Assembly (NCBI GenBank): GCA_028023455.1
Contig: JAQFVV010000014.1
Coordinates: 3,103,336-3,167,335 of the forward strand
Length of the DNA: 64,000 nt
Direction of reading: 5' to 3'
Origin: Epiperipatus broadwayi
Lineage: Eukaryota > Onychophora > Udeonychophora > Euonychophora > Peripatidae
The notes under the pieces were generated by a model. The model saw nothing but the letters and a program-made list of their open reading frames with translations. It was not told the origin of the DNA and searched no databases. Every line of letters starts with the position of its first letter. The first letter of the stretch is position 1. Below are positions 24,648 through 35,010 of this stretch, piece after piece. Both the position numbers and the translations under genes were made by a program.

Positions 24648-26449
24648 ATGGCGCCCAACGTGGAGCCTCGATTTAACAACTACAACCTGAGATGAGTTGT
24701 AATGATAAAGAACATTACAATGATGACTCAAAGAAACTCACAGCCAGAAAATAAATTATGAATTTTTTGAAAAAAGAAAAAAATTATAAAAAAAAAAAAA
24801 CTAACTAATTAAACCCTGATTATTAAAATATGAAAGAAGATATTTTTTTAATATGACTTCCAGAAAAAAAAAATATATGTATATTTTTTTATATATGTCT
24901 AAAAACACGATCGTGGCTGATGTAGACATAAGTCACAAGTATTTGACCGGGTAGGTGGTTACTGAAGAGGGAATAACATAGCCCGAGTCCTTATCCATAT
25001 ATGAACATAAGACCGTTTTTAAATGCTCTCAGACTATTTCTAGCAGAGATCCCAATAAAGGGGAAGGCGGATCAAGTTGCCATGAGCCTGTAAGACTCAG
25101 AACGATGAGCAACGCCGTTTGTGCTTATAACTTGGCTTCTTATCTTAATATTACACTAAAGCGGATAGGACACAGATGAATGTTGAAATATTTTCCATTC
25201 TGCGTGTTAGACTTAAAAGTGGGCTTAAAGCTGAACGTCGCTTGTGAATGAGTCTACACAATATATCAGCACCTACTACAGAAAAAAATATGAATATGAA
25301 TTTAAAAACTTAAGAATAAAATTAGTGTAAACCCCTATTTTATTCTCATCTCCTGGCACTGGTGGTATTGTAACGTTTATTCATATACGTTACAAATATA
25401 TTGGCATTGGGTAAAAAAAAAAAAACTAAAAGATAAAAATGGATTTAAAATTTTGTTGAGTAATTTTTTTGTAGTAGCGTGCTGATATATTGTGTAGACT
25501 CATTCACAAGCGACGTTCGGCTTTAACGCCCACTTTTAGGTCTAACACGGCGAGAATGGAAAATATTTCAACATTCATCTGTGTCCTATCCGCTTTAGTG
25601 TAATATTAACGATAAGAAGCCCAAGTTATAAGCTCAAACGAGCGTTGCTCATCGTTCTGAGTCTTACAGGCTCGTGGCAACTTGATCCGCCTTCCCCTTT
25701 ATTGGGATCTCTGCTAGAAATAGTCTGACGAGCATTTAAAAATGGTCTTATGTTCATATACTGCGGATAAGGACTCAGGGTTATGCTTTTTTTTTTCCTT
25801 TTTTTATAATACCTAATATCAAAAAGTAATTTGTACCGTATATATAAATAAATGGTACAATACCACCGGGGCAGGGGAATGAGAATAAAATATAGGTTTA
25901 AACTAATTTTATTCTTAAGTTTTTAAATTCATATTCGTATTTTTTTTCTGTAGTAGCGTGCTGATATATTGTGTAGACTCATTCACAAGCGATGTTTGGC
26001 TTTATTGCCCACTTTTAGGTCTAACATGGCTGGAATGGAAAATATTTCAACATTCATCCGAGTCCTTATCCGCAGTATATGAACATAAGACCGTTTTTAA
26101 ATGCTCGTCAGACTATTTCTAGCAGAGATCCCAATAAAGGGGAAGGCGGATCAAGTTGCCACGAGCCTGTAAGACTCAGAATGATGAGCAACGCTCGTTT
26201 GTGCTTATAACTTGGGCTTCTTATCGTTAATATTACACTAAAGCGGATAGGACACAGATGAATGTTGAAATATTTTCCATTTCCGCCGTGTTAGACCTAA
26301 AAGTGGGCGTTAAAGCCGAACGTCGATTGTGAATGAGTCTACACAATATATCAGCATGCTACTACAGAAAAAAAATATGAATTTAAAAACTTAAGAATAA
26401 AATTAGTGTAAACCCCTATTTTATTCTCATCTCCTGGCACTGGTGGTAT
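24648..26449 (+). repeat. LTR-C internal region: direct and inverted copies
   Basis: Order: D1 (about 24976-25369), then 101 bases matching the start of the LTR (25370-25470), then I1 (25471-25785, reverse complement of most of D1), a 70-base spacer, I2 (25858-26057, reverse complement of the 3' half of D1), then D2 (26058-26449, direct copy of D1). D1 and D2 both end CTGGTGGTAT followed by LTR sequence. The pattern fits strand switching during reverse transcription. A transcript would fold into long hairpins. Confidence 0.85.
24649..24666 (+). promoter_or_regulatory. LTR-C primer-binding site (tRNA-Lys)
   Basis: TGGCGCCCAACGTGGAGC begins one base after the LTR. It matches the complement of the insect-type tRNA-Lys(CTT) 3' end at 17 of 18 positions (A for G near the end). 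LTR-B carries the perfect version. Confidence 0.85.
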
Positions 26450-27824
26450 TGTAACGTTTATTCATATACGTTACAAATATATTGGCATTGGGTAAAAAAA
26501 AAAAAAACTAAAAGATAAAAGTGGATTTAAAATTTTGTTGAGTAATTTTTTTTTAAAAAAAAAAACGTACAATGAGGGTTGAATTATTCTTCTTATTTTT
26601 TTTTATGTGAATAGTAATAACAGTAATTGGAGAGAACAAAAGAATTCCAAAAGTAAGTAAAAAAAGATAAGCTGAAAGTAGAAATACACAAATTAATTAA
26701 AGATGGCCGAAAACTTGAAGAAAATAAAGACTTTATTACATAAAATTTATAAAGACTGGATAAGATTAAAAAGGCATGGTACTAGCATGCACAGAAGTCC
26801 TGAAAACTGGATATAAAAAGGAGGGATCCGGTTGAAGGAACGTCTTGTTCGTTTTGTTTCTCTAGTTGGTCTTGGATAACATTAATATATCCAAGATCGC
26901 TCTTCGCTGAAGGAATTCGGCATGTCGCAGTGAACCGAAGCTTCTGGAGACATCGGACCTAATGATGTACACCAGGAAAAGCCTTTGTGACCGACTGGGG
27001 AAATGGACCACAAGATCAAGCAATAACCAAAAGGCCGAGCTCATTATAACCAAAAAACTATGCATAGTTATCTACTACTGAATTCATGAAACTTACCGGT
27101 AAGAATAATTATCCTGATTGTGACAAAGTTAACTATTTAAAACTACTCGTAAAAATATACGTATAAAAGAATCCCGAGTGACTTTAATTTTTCTATATGA
27201 GAGACTCTTATTTAACCAAGAACTTTTTGTTTATTTTAACTGATATTTATATTTTCTGGATATTTCCCACCTGAATTAAATGTGTTCTCTCCAAGGTATT
27301 AATTAGCTACTTAACATGAAGTATTTTAGTTTGTCAAAATTAAAAATATTTCTAATATCAATTCTCATTTGTGCGTTATTAATAATAGTTATTATTTTTT
27401 ATTATTAAATTTATTTTTAGGGTAATAAGATTTAAATGTAAGTTACCTTTGTCAATATGTTTCAATACGCCCAGGACTAATAATCGTAAAAATCATTAAT
27501 TCTCATTACGGTAGAATTACCGCCCCTTAAAAAAAATATATAATGAAAATCTTTTTATTTTTTTTTGTTTTACAACTTGCAAGAGGTGCTGGCGACATAT
27601 TTCAGTGGATTCTTAGGAATTCTGGCGCCCATAGTAAATAAAATTAAAAGTTGATTTTGTCAATGACACAATTCATAACAATTAATAGGCTGAAGTTGAT
27701 CAGGAAAAATAGCTGTGTTTTTAGAATAGAAATACAACTTTCTTCTTTTTTGACATAGCTTGATCAACTCACGCGCAGTTTATATTAGCGTGTAAAGGCC
27801 TAGTAAAACAAAAAACGTTACAAT
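26450..27824 (+). repeat. LTR-C 3' LTR
   Basis: 1375 bp, same ends as the 5' LTR, with TATA-like box at 26811-26820. It is followed immediately by ATATAT and then LTR-A. It keeps CG-containing bases that the left copy lacks. Confidence 0.9.
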
Positions 27825-27830
27825 ATATTG
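27825..27830. repeat. ATATAT junction between LTR-C and LTR-A
   Basis: Six bases only separate two complete LTR elements. They serve as the target duplication for both and are what remains of the host (TA)n tract here. Confidence 0.85.
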
Positions 27831-29605
27831 TAACAGAATCACCTTTTCGACCATTTGTAAATGTTTTTAATTTACATTTTACGATCGACATGACTGTTAC
27901 GTCAAGCAAAGAAGCAAATATAGACTCATTAACTAAGTCTATATTCCTGATCGAATACTGAGATTACCAATGGAATATTTCAGTATTATCTTTCCCGATC
28001 AGAAGCTTCTTCGGCTGCTGGATATTCATTCATAAGAATGATTTATTTAAAATAATCCAGCGCTTGAAATATTTATAATTTTTGCGAGATTTAATATTAC
28101 TGCACTATATTGACACGTGTACTTTTACTAGAATAAATGTCTACTTAGTATTTTATAACCCTACGGGTATATCATTATAATTAGTATGGTGAAGAAGGAA
28201 ATACAAGACATAAAGAGCTATTCATAAATAAATATTGTTTATTCTAATACATTCATAAACATTAAAATATAATACTTCAACATAAAATAAGCAATCATTA
28301 AAAATAACACAAATTATATTTAATTTAATTAACCCTTCACCTAAAATAATAATTCTTTAATATTAAACATTTATCTGTAGATATTTTATAGTTCATAGTC
28401 TTTTCTTACGTATTCTTTGGTACAGAAAACTACTAATTATTTTCATTCAGATTCACATTTGCAATTGCATTTTTTAATTAATGTGGCCATTTACGAAAGT
28501 GTGTGCACGCGTGTTATATTAAAGTTACTTTACCTAGGTTTTCTGGATGTTGATGAGGGAATTATTATCCATCCTGTGGATTACTCCACTTCTTTTGTAG
28601 AGATGGAATTCTTGGGATCCGGCTGGATTCTTTCTTGCAGCTTACTTAGATCGTATTCTTGAGGCTTCCAGGACAGGGAAGGTGAACCATCAGGCAGGTG
28701 CTATCTCTACTACTACTTCATGGGGATGATGACTTTACACCCAAGGCGAGTGTGGATTAACTGGTGTCTGTTGTGGCCTCCTTAGCCCTGCATTCTCGAT
28801 GTCTCAACTTGGTACATTTTTGTTCATAGCTTTCGAACTACTCTGTCTGTTAGCTCAGCAGACTCCTGAACAACTAAAACATGGCTACTTCTTTCACAAT
28901 TTTCTTCTTAATTGTCCCACAATCCTTTACTTATCTTCTTGATTGTTTTTGGAATGTCATTAATTACATTTCACACATTTATTTCACTTTCATTAAATAC
29001 ATAAACTTTTCTTCTTGTTTTTTATTCATTTATTTTTATTTTATTTTATTTACTTCCATTTCTTTTTAATAAAGTAATTTTCTTATTTACACACTCTTTA
29101 TTTTACACACCTATACATATATATTTCATGCATTCACATGTGTATTTTGAAGAGATGATCTTTATCTTTTTTTTTTTGTAAATCTATTTATTTTTATTTA
29201 TAATTGCGACCGAAATTTTATGATTGCTAATTCTACAATCATTAACCCTTTTTATTTACTTTTCCCTTTAAGATTTAATCATCAACTTCGATGATCTTAT
29301 TTTACTATTCCTTAAACTTTACTAATTTTAAATTTAAAAAAGTTAACATTGGAAGGTGGAAGATAAGGATCTTGGTTGCTTACCTTCATTCACTTTCTTT
29401 AATTACCATAATTGATTTTTTTAATTACTTGCCTTTCTCACTGCCATTTTGATTTTTTAATTAAAACGAACTTAAAATAAATTTATTTTATTTTTCTAAC
29501 TTTATTATCCACTTTCTATAACTTAGTTTACATAAAACTCACATTTAATATTATACTATATATTAAATGTACACATGTGTGATCGCAGTGTGTGTGATCA
29601 TCACA
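27831..29605 (-). repeat. LTR-A 3' LTR
   Basis: 1775 bp. On the plus strand it starts TGTAACAGAATCACC and ends GATCATCACA, so on the element's own strand it starts TGTGATGATC. It is nearly the same as 33221-34998; most differences seen are C/T or G/A, several at CpG. A short open frame at 28417-28662 repeats in the other LTR and is not thought to be a gene. Confidence 0.9.
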
Positions 29606-29625
29606 TTACACCGCTCCCTAATTTT
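29606..29625 (-). promoter_or_regulatory. LTR-A polypurine tract (tentative)
   Basis: On the minus strand the 3' LTR is preceded by TTAGGGAGCGGTGTAA. It is only partly purine (AGGGAGCGG), but its position is right for second-strand priming. Confidence 0.45.
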
Positions 29626-29899
29626 TAAGAATTAAAATATAATGAACTTTCATGTGAAGCCATTTTAATTCTTAATATTTAACTTCTTTGGTGAGATAGT
29701 CATGGAGAGACAACTAGGCAAAAGCTATATGTATTCAATCCAATCGATCTGCGCTAATCAAACCACTTTAATCCCTGCGGAAGACTTTAACACACACCGA
29801 CATTTCTACTGTTTGTTCAACTTAATAAAACATGGACCTCTTCATTTTTTATATTTTTTCTCAGAATGATTCTTAATAAAATGGGAAAATTTTTTATCC

Positions 29900-30190
29900 C
29901 TCAAAGATAATGCACCCAGGATTCTTACTGATGCTACATTATTAATAAAAACACTTCTTAATTCTTTAAATTCTTGATTTACTCATTCATTTTGAGTTTG
30001 TATTAAACTGGGAGCTTCTGTCCTGCACAGATAATGAGCCCAGGATTCTTACTGATGCTACATTATTAATAAAACAAATTCTTAATTCTTTAACTTCTGG
30101 ATGTACTCATTTATATTGAGTTTGTAATACATTGGGAACTTCTGTCCCGCATTGATAATGAGCCCAGGATTTTTACTGATTATTCATTAT
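29900..30190. repeat. LTR-A tandem repeat, unit about 125 bp
   Basis: GATAATG-CCCAGGATT-TTACTGAT occurs at 29905, 30030 and 30154, with shared spacer text (TTCTTAATTCTTTAA, ACTCATT, GAGTTTGTA). It lies in the 1.3-kb stretch between the gag stop and the 3' LTR, where an autonomous relative would carry pol. Confidence 0.85.
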
Positions 30191-30895
30191 TTTAAAACTT
30201 AATGCAGATACTCACTTGCACATTTACATCATACGCAGACAGCTTAACCAAGCTCAGATGCTATCCATACATTATCCCTATATACACACACACAAATGCC
30301 TCAATCCAGCACCTCAACCATACCTCCTTAACACTTAACTTTACTACTATTATTTATTTGATTTTATTTTATTTTATTATGTATTAATTATTCATTTAAT
30401 AAGTGTGGATGTTTATTGTTCCATCCTATTTTTTTTTTTCATTTATTTATTATTTCTAGCTGCATTTGCCGACTTTACAGATTATACATTAAAATTTAAA
30501 TTCTTTTGGCTAACATATTGGCATCTTATGAGAAGGGTTTTATTATACTAATGGTTGACATAGTTACTACATTTTAATCATCATTTCTCTTTTCTCTTAT
30601 TTTTTTTTCATGCGCAGCTGTGTTTGACAGTCTTACACTAGGAGTTTGTCATTATAAATTACAAATTAGTTTGTTTTACATTACTTCCTTTTGTTTTTTC
30701 ATATTTTGCACTTAAAATTTTATCATTTAAAATCTCATTATTATTTCATCCCCTCCTCCCATTACCATTTCTTTTATTTACATTGATTTTTATTTTTATT
30801 TTACAATTTATAAGTCATTCTCCATTCTCGAAATCCAGGGCTGTTAATATTCAGTCAAGTTGACATATCCGTCATGTTACAATTTTTTTTTAAAA

Positions 30896-32404
30896 TTAGT
30901 TTTTATCTGGAGGTTCTTTGTTACTCCTTTTGTTCAACATATACCCACTGGTGCTGGGCAATGGACTATTATCCCTATGTCTAATAAAATATCTGTGTCC
31001 TTTCGGATAGTTCCCATCTGAATACCTCTCCCTCAGTCTGGACACTTTATTTCTATCATAAAATCTATCCTTGCTTTCCCAGTAGCTTTGTGGATGGTTA
31101 GATTGCCCCTCATCTATCACCATATCTTTAATCAGTTTCTTGAATTGTCTATCGTCAAACTTATTGTTAGGCCTTGTGCTGTCGAATGCATTCAGCAATT
31201 TGGCTACTTGTTTGAACATTTGTCTTTCACTGCCAATAAGCATCTGCTCCACATTGTGTGGAAAATTATGTCTGATGATTCTAATAATTTGTTTCTCTGA
31301 CAGAGGGTTGGCTGTCAGTGCACGTAGTTTTGCCACCTGTCGATGAAAGAATGGAGAGAATGGCTCTCCTGGTCTCCATTTATTTTGTGAGATCTCATGC
31401 CACAGATTTTCTTGGAGTTCTTCACTCCAGTAGCTGGTGAGCAAAGCCGCCTTATATCCGATAAATGTTGTTGGTTTTATGAACGAGTCCCACCACACTT
31501 GTGAAGCACTCTGCAAATGGCTGCATGCAATGGCCACCATGGCTTCTTTGTCTAGTTTATTCAACATAAAATACCTTTCCAAACTATTAAGGTGCTCCAT
31601 GGGACTCTCCCCTAGATGACCATAGAAAACATGTATTTTCAAAAATTGATTAACTGTGGCCATGTTGTTACTGATAAGATTACAGTTACTTGCCAGCACG
31701 CACTCGTTGGTGCTTTTCTGCTTATTATTATTATTTCTTTCTTTCATCTCTAGATTTTCTAATTCACTATCCTTTTCCTCTACTTTTGACCCTATTTTCT
31801 CTATTGCTACTGCTAACTGATTGACATCAAATCGTAGATTCTCTATAACTTTCTCGTTTTCATCATTAATCAATTCAATTTTCTTCCCTTGCTCTAATTT
31901 AAAACCCTCTATTTCCTGGCATACTACTTCTAGTTTATCTTCCACATCAGTCACCTTTTCACTTATTTCCTCTCTGATCTCTTGCACTGCACTATCCCAC
32001 TCTCCCATAATTTGTTGCTCGAATTTTGGCTAACTCAGCTTGGCTATCCATCTTTTATTTGTGATCGCCAATTGACAAGTGGTTTGCCTATAATTATCAT
32101 TTAACTCTTCAAATTTCTGATTGAAGCTTTTAGTTAATTGTTCACGGAACTCTTCCAGCCTTTCTTTGTTTGCTTCATCCCTCACTTCTATTTCTCTGGC
32201 AAATTGTCGCTGGTTTTCCATTATATCTTTCAACATACTCATCACGTCATGGTATTCTGCACTATATCTTTTTTTGTATTCCTTATTATTTTCCATTTTC
32301 CTATCAATACTAAAATCTTCGGTTTGTTCAGTTTGTTTTCCACTCCTAATACTCTCCTCTCTGTCACTTTGGGCATCCATCTTTGTTTTTGCTCTCATGT
32401 GCAT
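30896..32404 (-). CDS. gag: LTR-A Gag-like protein, one in-frame TAG
   Basis: Gag builds the particle that packages element RNA. The frame runs from an ATG at 32404 to a TAA at 30896, about 502 codons, with one amber TAG at 32030-32032 after AKLS. Residues 1-230 are charged and heptad-like (QEIREEISEKVTDVEDKLE), predicted coiled coil. The later part is a retrotransposon gag domain: FYGHLGESPMEHLNSL, ASQVWWDSF, TSYWSEELQENLWHEIS, VAKLRALTANPLSEKQIIR. It is related to the LTR-B Gag (shared YWSEE-QE and WW motifs and spacing). No CCHC zinc knuckle and no protease follow. The TAG may be a nonsense mutation or a readthrough site; a start at Met 32008 would give a 370-residue product without the N-terminal part. 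Assignment to gag is firm, coding status uncertain. Confidence 0.8.
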
Positions 32405-33199
32405 GAATCTACTTTTAAGTTTATGAATTAATCTTTAATTATATTTCTACTATACTAATTCTCGTTTGTTCTTGACCCTTTTATTTCTGTTTGCTAATTT
32501 AATTCTTTCTTTTATGATTGGCATTTGGTACGCCAGTTAATCCCAACCACACCTGCTCAGATTCTTCACCTACCTGCCTTAGATCCATTTCCTCTCCCTG
32601 ATCTGTCTAGTTTCCCTACTATTACTCTCGACTCCACTACATATATATTTATCGATAAATTTATTTTACTACAACGCCTTACAATGACTCATGTATATAA
32701 TTTATTTGTTTATAATATATCTTATTTCCTGGACAGTTTGAAAAAGACACGTATGTAATTTTTTAATTTCCACTGATATACTTTATTTTACTATATTTAT
32801 GACATCGATAAATTTTTTTCAAAATCTATCCCCAATTTATATTAGATTTCAATATATTTCTTTTTTTTATTTACTCGCAATTACGTAAGATAACATATAT
32901 ATTCGGTCGTTCTAAGTATACAGATATTAAATACTTTTTTTTCTTTTTGTTTCCTTCTATAACAGTAAACATGCAAACTTTTAATAGATTTTCACAAAGT
33001 TAATTTTCCCCCTTCCCTTCTCTTTTCTTCTACACATGTGACTTTGAAACATATATATAACGAACTATAAAGTAAAGAAAAAACTCTCCCTCTCATCCTC
33101 GCTTTCTCACCAAGTTAATTTTTTAGAATTATTTGTATATGAATATTTTTTTCAACAAAATTCTATCCTACACATGACTAATAATTGCACAGCAAATGG

Positions 33200-33217
33200 A
33201 TCCTGGACTGGCCCCCA
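33200..33217 (-). promoter_or_regulatory. LTR-A primer-binding site (tRNA-Pro-like)
   Basis: On the minus strand, three bases inside the LTR, TGGGGGCCAGTCCAGGAT matches the classic tRNA-Pro primer-binding site at 15 of 18 positions. This differs from the tRNA-Lys sites of the two neighbouring elements. Confidence 0.6.
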
Positions 33218-33220
33218 AAA

Positions 33221-34998
33221 TATAACAGAATTACCTTTTCGACCATTTGTAAATGTTTTTAATTTACATTTTACGATCGACACGACTGTTACGTCAAGCA
33301 AAGAAGCAAATATAGACTCATTAACTAAGTCTATATTCCTGATCGAATACTGAGATTACCAATGGAATATTTCAGTATTATCTTTCCCGATCAGAAGCTT
33401 CTTCGGCTGCTGGATATTCATTCATAAGAATGATTTATTTAAAATAATCCAGTGCTTGAAATATTTATAATTTTTGCGAGATTTAATATTACTGCACTAT
33501 ATTGACATGTGTACTTTTACTAGAATAAATGTCTACTTAGTATTTTATAATCCTACGGGTATATCATTATAATTAGTATGGTGAAGAAGGAAAGACGAGA
33601 CGTAAAGAGCTATACATAAATAAATATTGATTATTTAATACATTCATAAACATTAACATATAATACTTCAACATAAAATAAGCAATTATTAAAAATAACA
33701 CAAATGATATTTAATTTAATTAACCCTTCACCTAAAATAATAATTCTTTAATATTAAACATTTATCTGTAGATATTTTATAGTTCATAGTCTTTTCTTAC
33801 GTATTCTTTGGTACAGAAAACTACTAATTATTTTCATTCAGATTCACATTTGCAATTGCATTTTTTAATTAATGTGGCCATTTACGAAAGTGTGTGCACG
33901 CGTGTTATATTAAAGTTACTTTACCTAGGTTTTCTGGACATTGATGAGGGAATTATTATCCATCCTGTGGATTACTCCACTTCTTTTGTAGAGATGGAAT
34001 TCTTGGGATCCAGCTGGATTCTTTCTTGCAGCTTACTTAGATCATATTCTTGAGGCTTCCAGGACAGGGAAGGTGAACCATCAGGCAGGTGCCATCTCTA
34101 CTACTACTTCATGGGGATGATGACTTTACACCCAAGGTGAGCGTAGATTAACTGGCATCCATTGTGGCCTCCTTAGCCCTGCATTCTCAATGTCTCAACT
34201 TGGTACATTTTTGTTCACAGCTTTCGAACTACTCTGTCTGTTAGCTCAGCAGACTCCTGAACAACTAAAACATGGCTACTTCTTTCACAATTTTCTTCTT
34301 AATTGTCCCACAATTCTTTACTTATCTTCTTGATTGTTTTTGGAATGTCATTAATTACATTTCACACATTTATTTTACTTTCATTAAATACATAAAATTT
34401 TCTTCTTGTTTTTTATCCATTTATTAGTATTTTATTTTATTTACTTCCATTTCTTTTTAATAAAGTAATTTTCTTATTTACACTCTCTTTATTTTACACA
34501 CCTATACATATATATTTCATGCATTCACATGTGTATTTTGAAGAGACGATCTTTATCTTTTTTTTATTTTATAAATCTATTTATTTTTATTTATAATTGC
34601 GACAGAAATTTTATGATTGCTAATTCTACAATCATTAACCCTTTTTATTTACCTTTCCCTTTAAGATTTAATCATCAACTTCGATGATCTTATTTTACTA
34701 TTCCTTAAACTTTACTAATTTTAAATTTAAAAAAGTTAACATTGGAAGGTGAAAGATAAGGATCTTGGTTGCTTACCTTCATTCACTTTCTTTAATTACC
34801 ATAATTGATTTTTTTAATTACTTGCCTTCCTCACTGCCATTTTGATTTTTTAATTAAAACGAACTTAAAATAAATTTATTTTATTTTTTTAACTTTATTA
34901 TCCACTTTCTATAACTTAGTTTACATAAAACTCACATTTAATATTATACTATATATTAAATGTACACATGTGTGATCGCAGTGTGTGTGATCATCACA
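33221..34998 (-). repeat. LTR-A 5' LTR
   Basis: 1778 bp, same ends as the other LTR except TATAACAG for TGTAACAG at the inner edge, a CA-to-TA change in the terminal dinucleotide on the element strand. It is followed by 12 bases of AT repeat and then LTR-B. Confidence 0.9.
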
Positions 34999-35010
34999 AT
35001 ATATATATAT
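34999..35010. repeat. (AT)6 junction between LTR-A and LTR-B
   Basis: Twelve bases of alternating AT are the only DNA between the two elements. Confidence 0.9.

Larger units (their letters stand above)
23312..27824 (+). mobile_element. LTR-C: ORF-less LTR retrotransposon
   Basis: Complete element: TG...CA LTRs starting TGTAACGTTTATTCATA and ending AAACGTTACA, a tRNA-Lys-type primer-binding site one base inside the left LTR, an internal region of 1.8 kb with no ORF, and ATAT-type flanks on both sides. It is non-autonomous and must borrow all proteins. The internal region is rearranged (see separate entry). Confidence 0.9.
27831..34998 (-). mobile_element. LTR-A: gag-only LTR retrotransposon (minus strand)
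   Basis: Complete element with 1.78-kb LTRs, a tRNA-Pro-like primer-binding site at the inner edge of the right-hand (5') LTR, a gag gene on the minus strand and a purine-rich stretch before the 3' LTR. No protease, RT, RNase H or integrase is encoded in the 3.6-kb interior. This matches the description of TR-GAG elements (terminal-repeat retrotransposons with GAG), first defined in plants. It is flanked by ATATAT on both sides. Confidence 0.88.

Noticed and set aside
28417-28662. 81-aa open frame, repeated at 33808-34053
   Set aside because: It lies inside both LTRs of LTR-A on the strand opposite to the element's own; its repetition is due to LTR identity and not to gene duplication.
31088-32431. 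Several plus-strand frames of 60-101 aa
   Set aside because: Antisense to the LTR-A gag gene.
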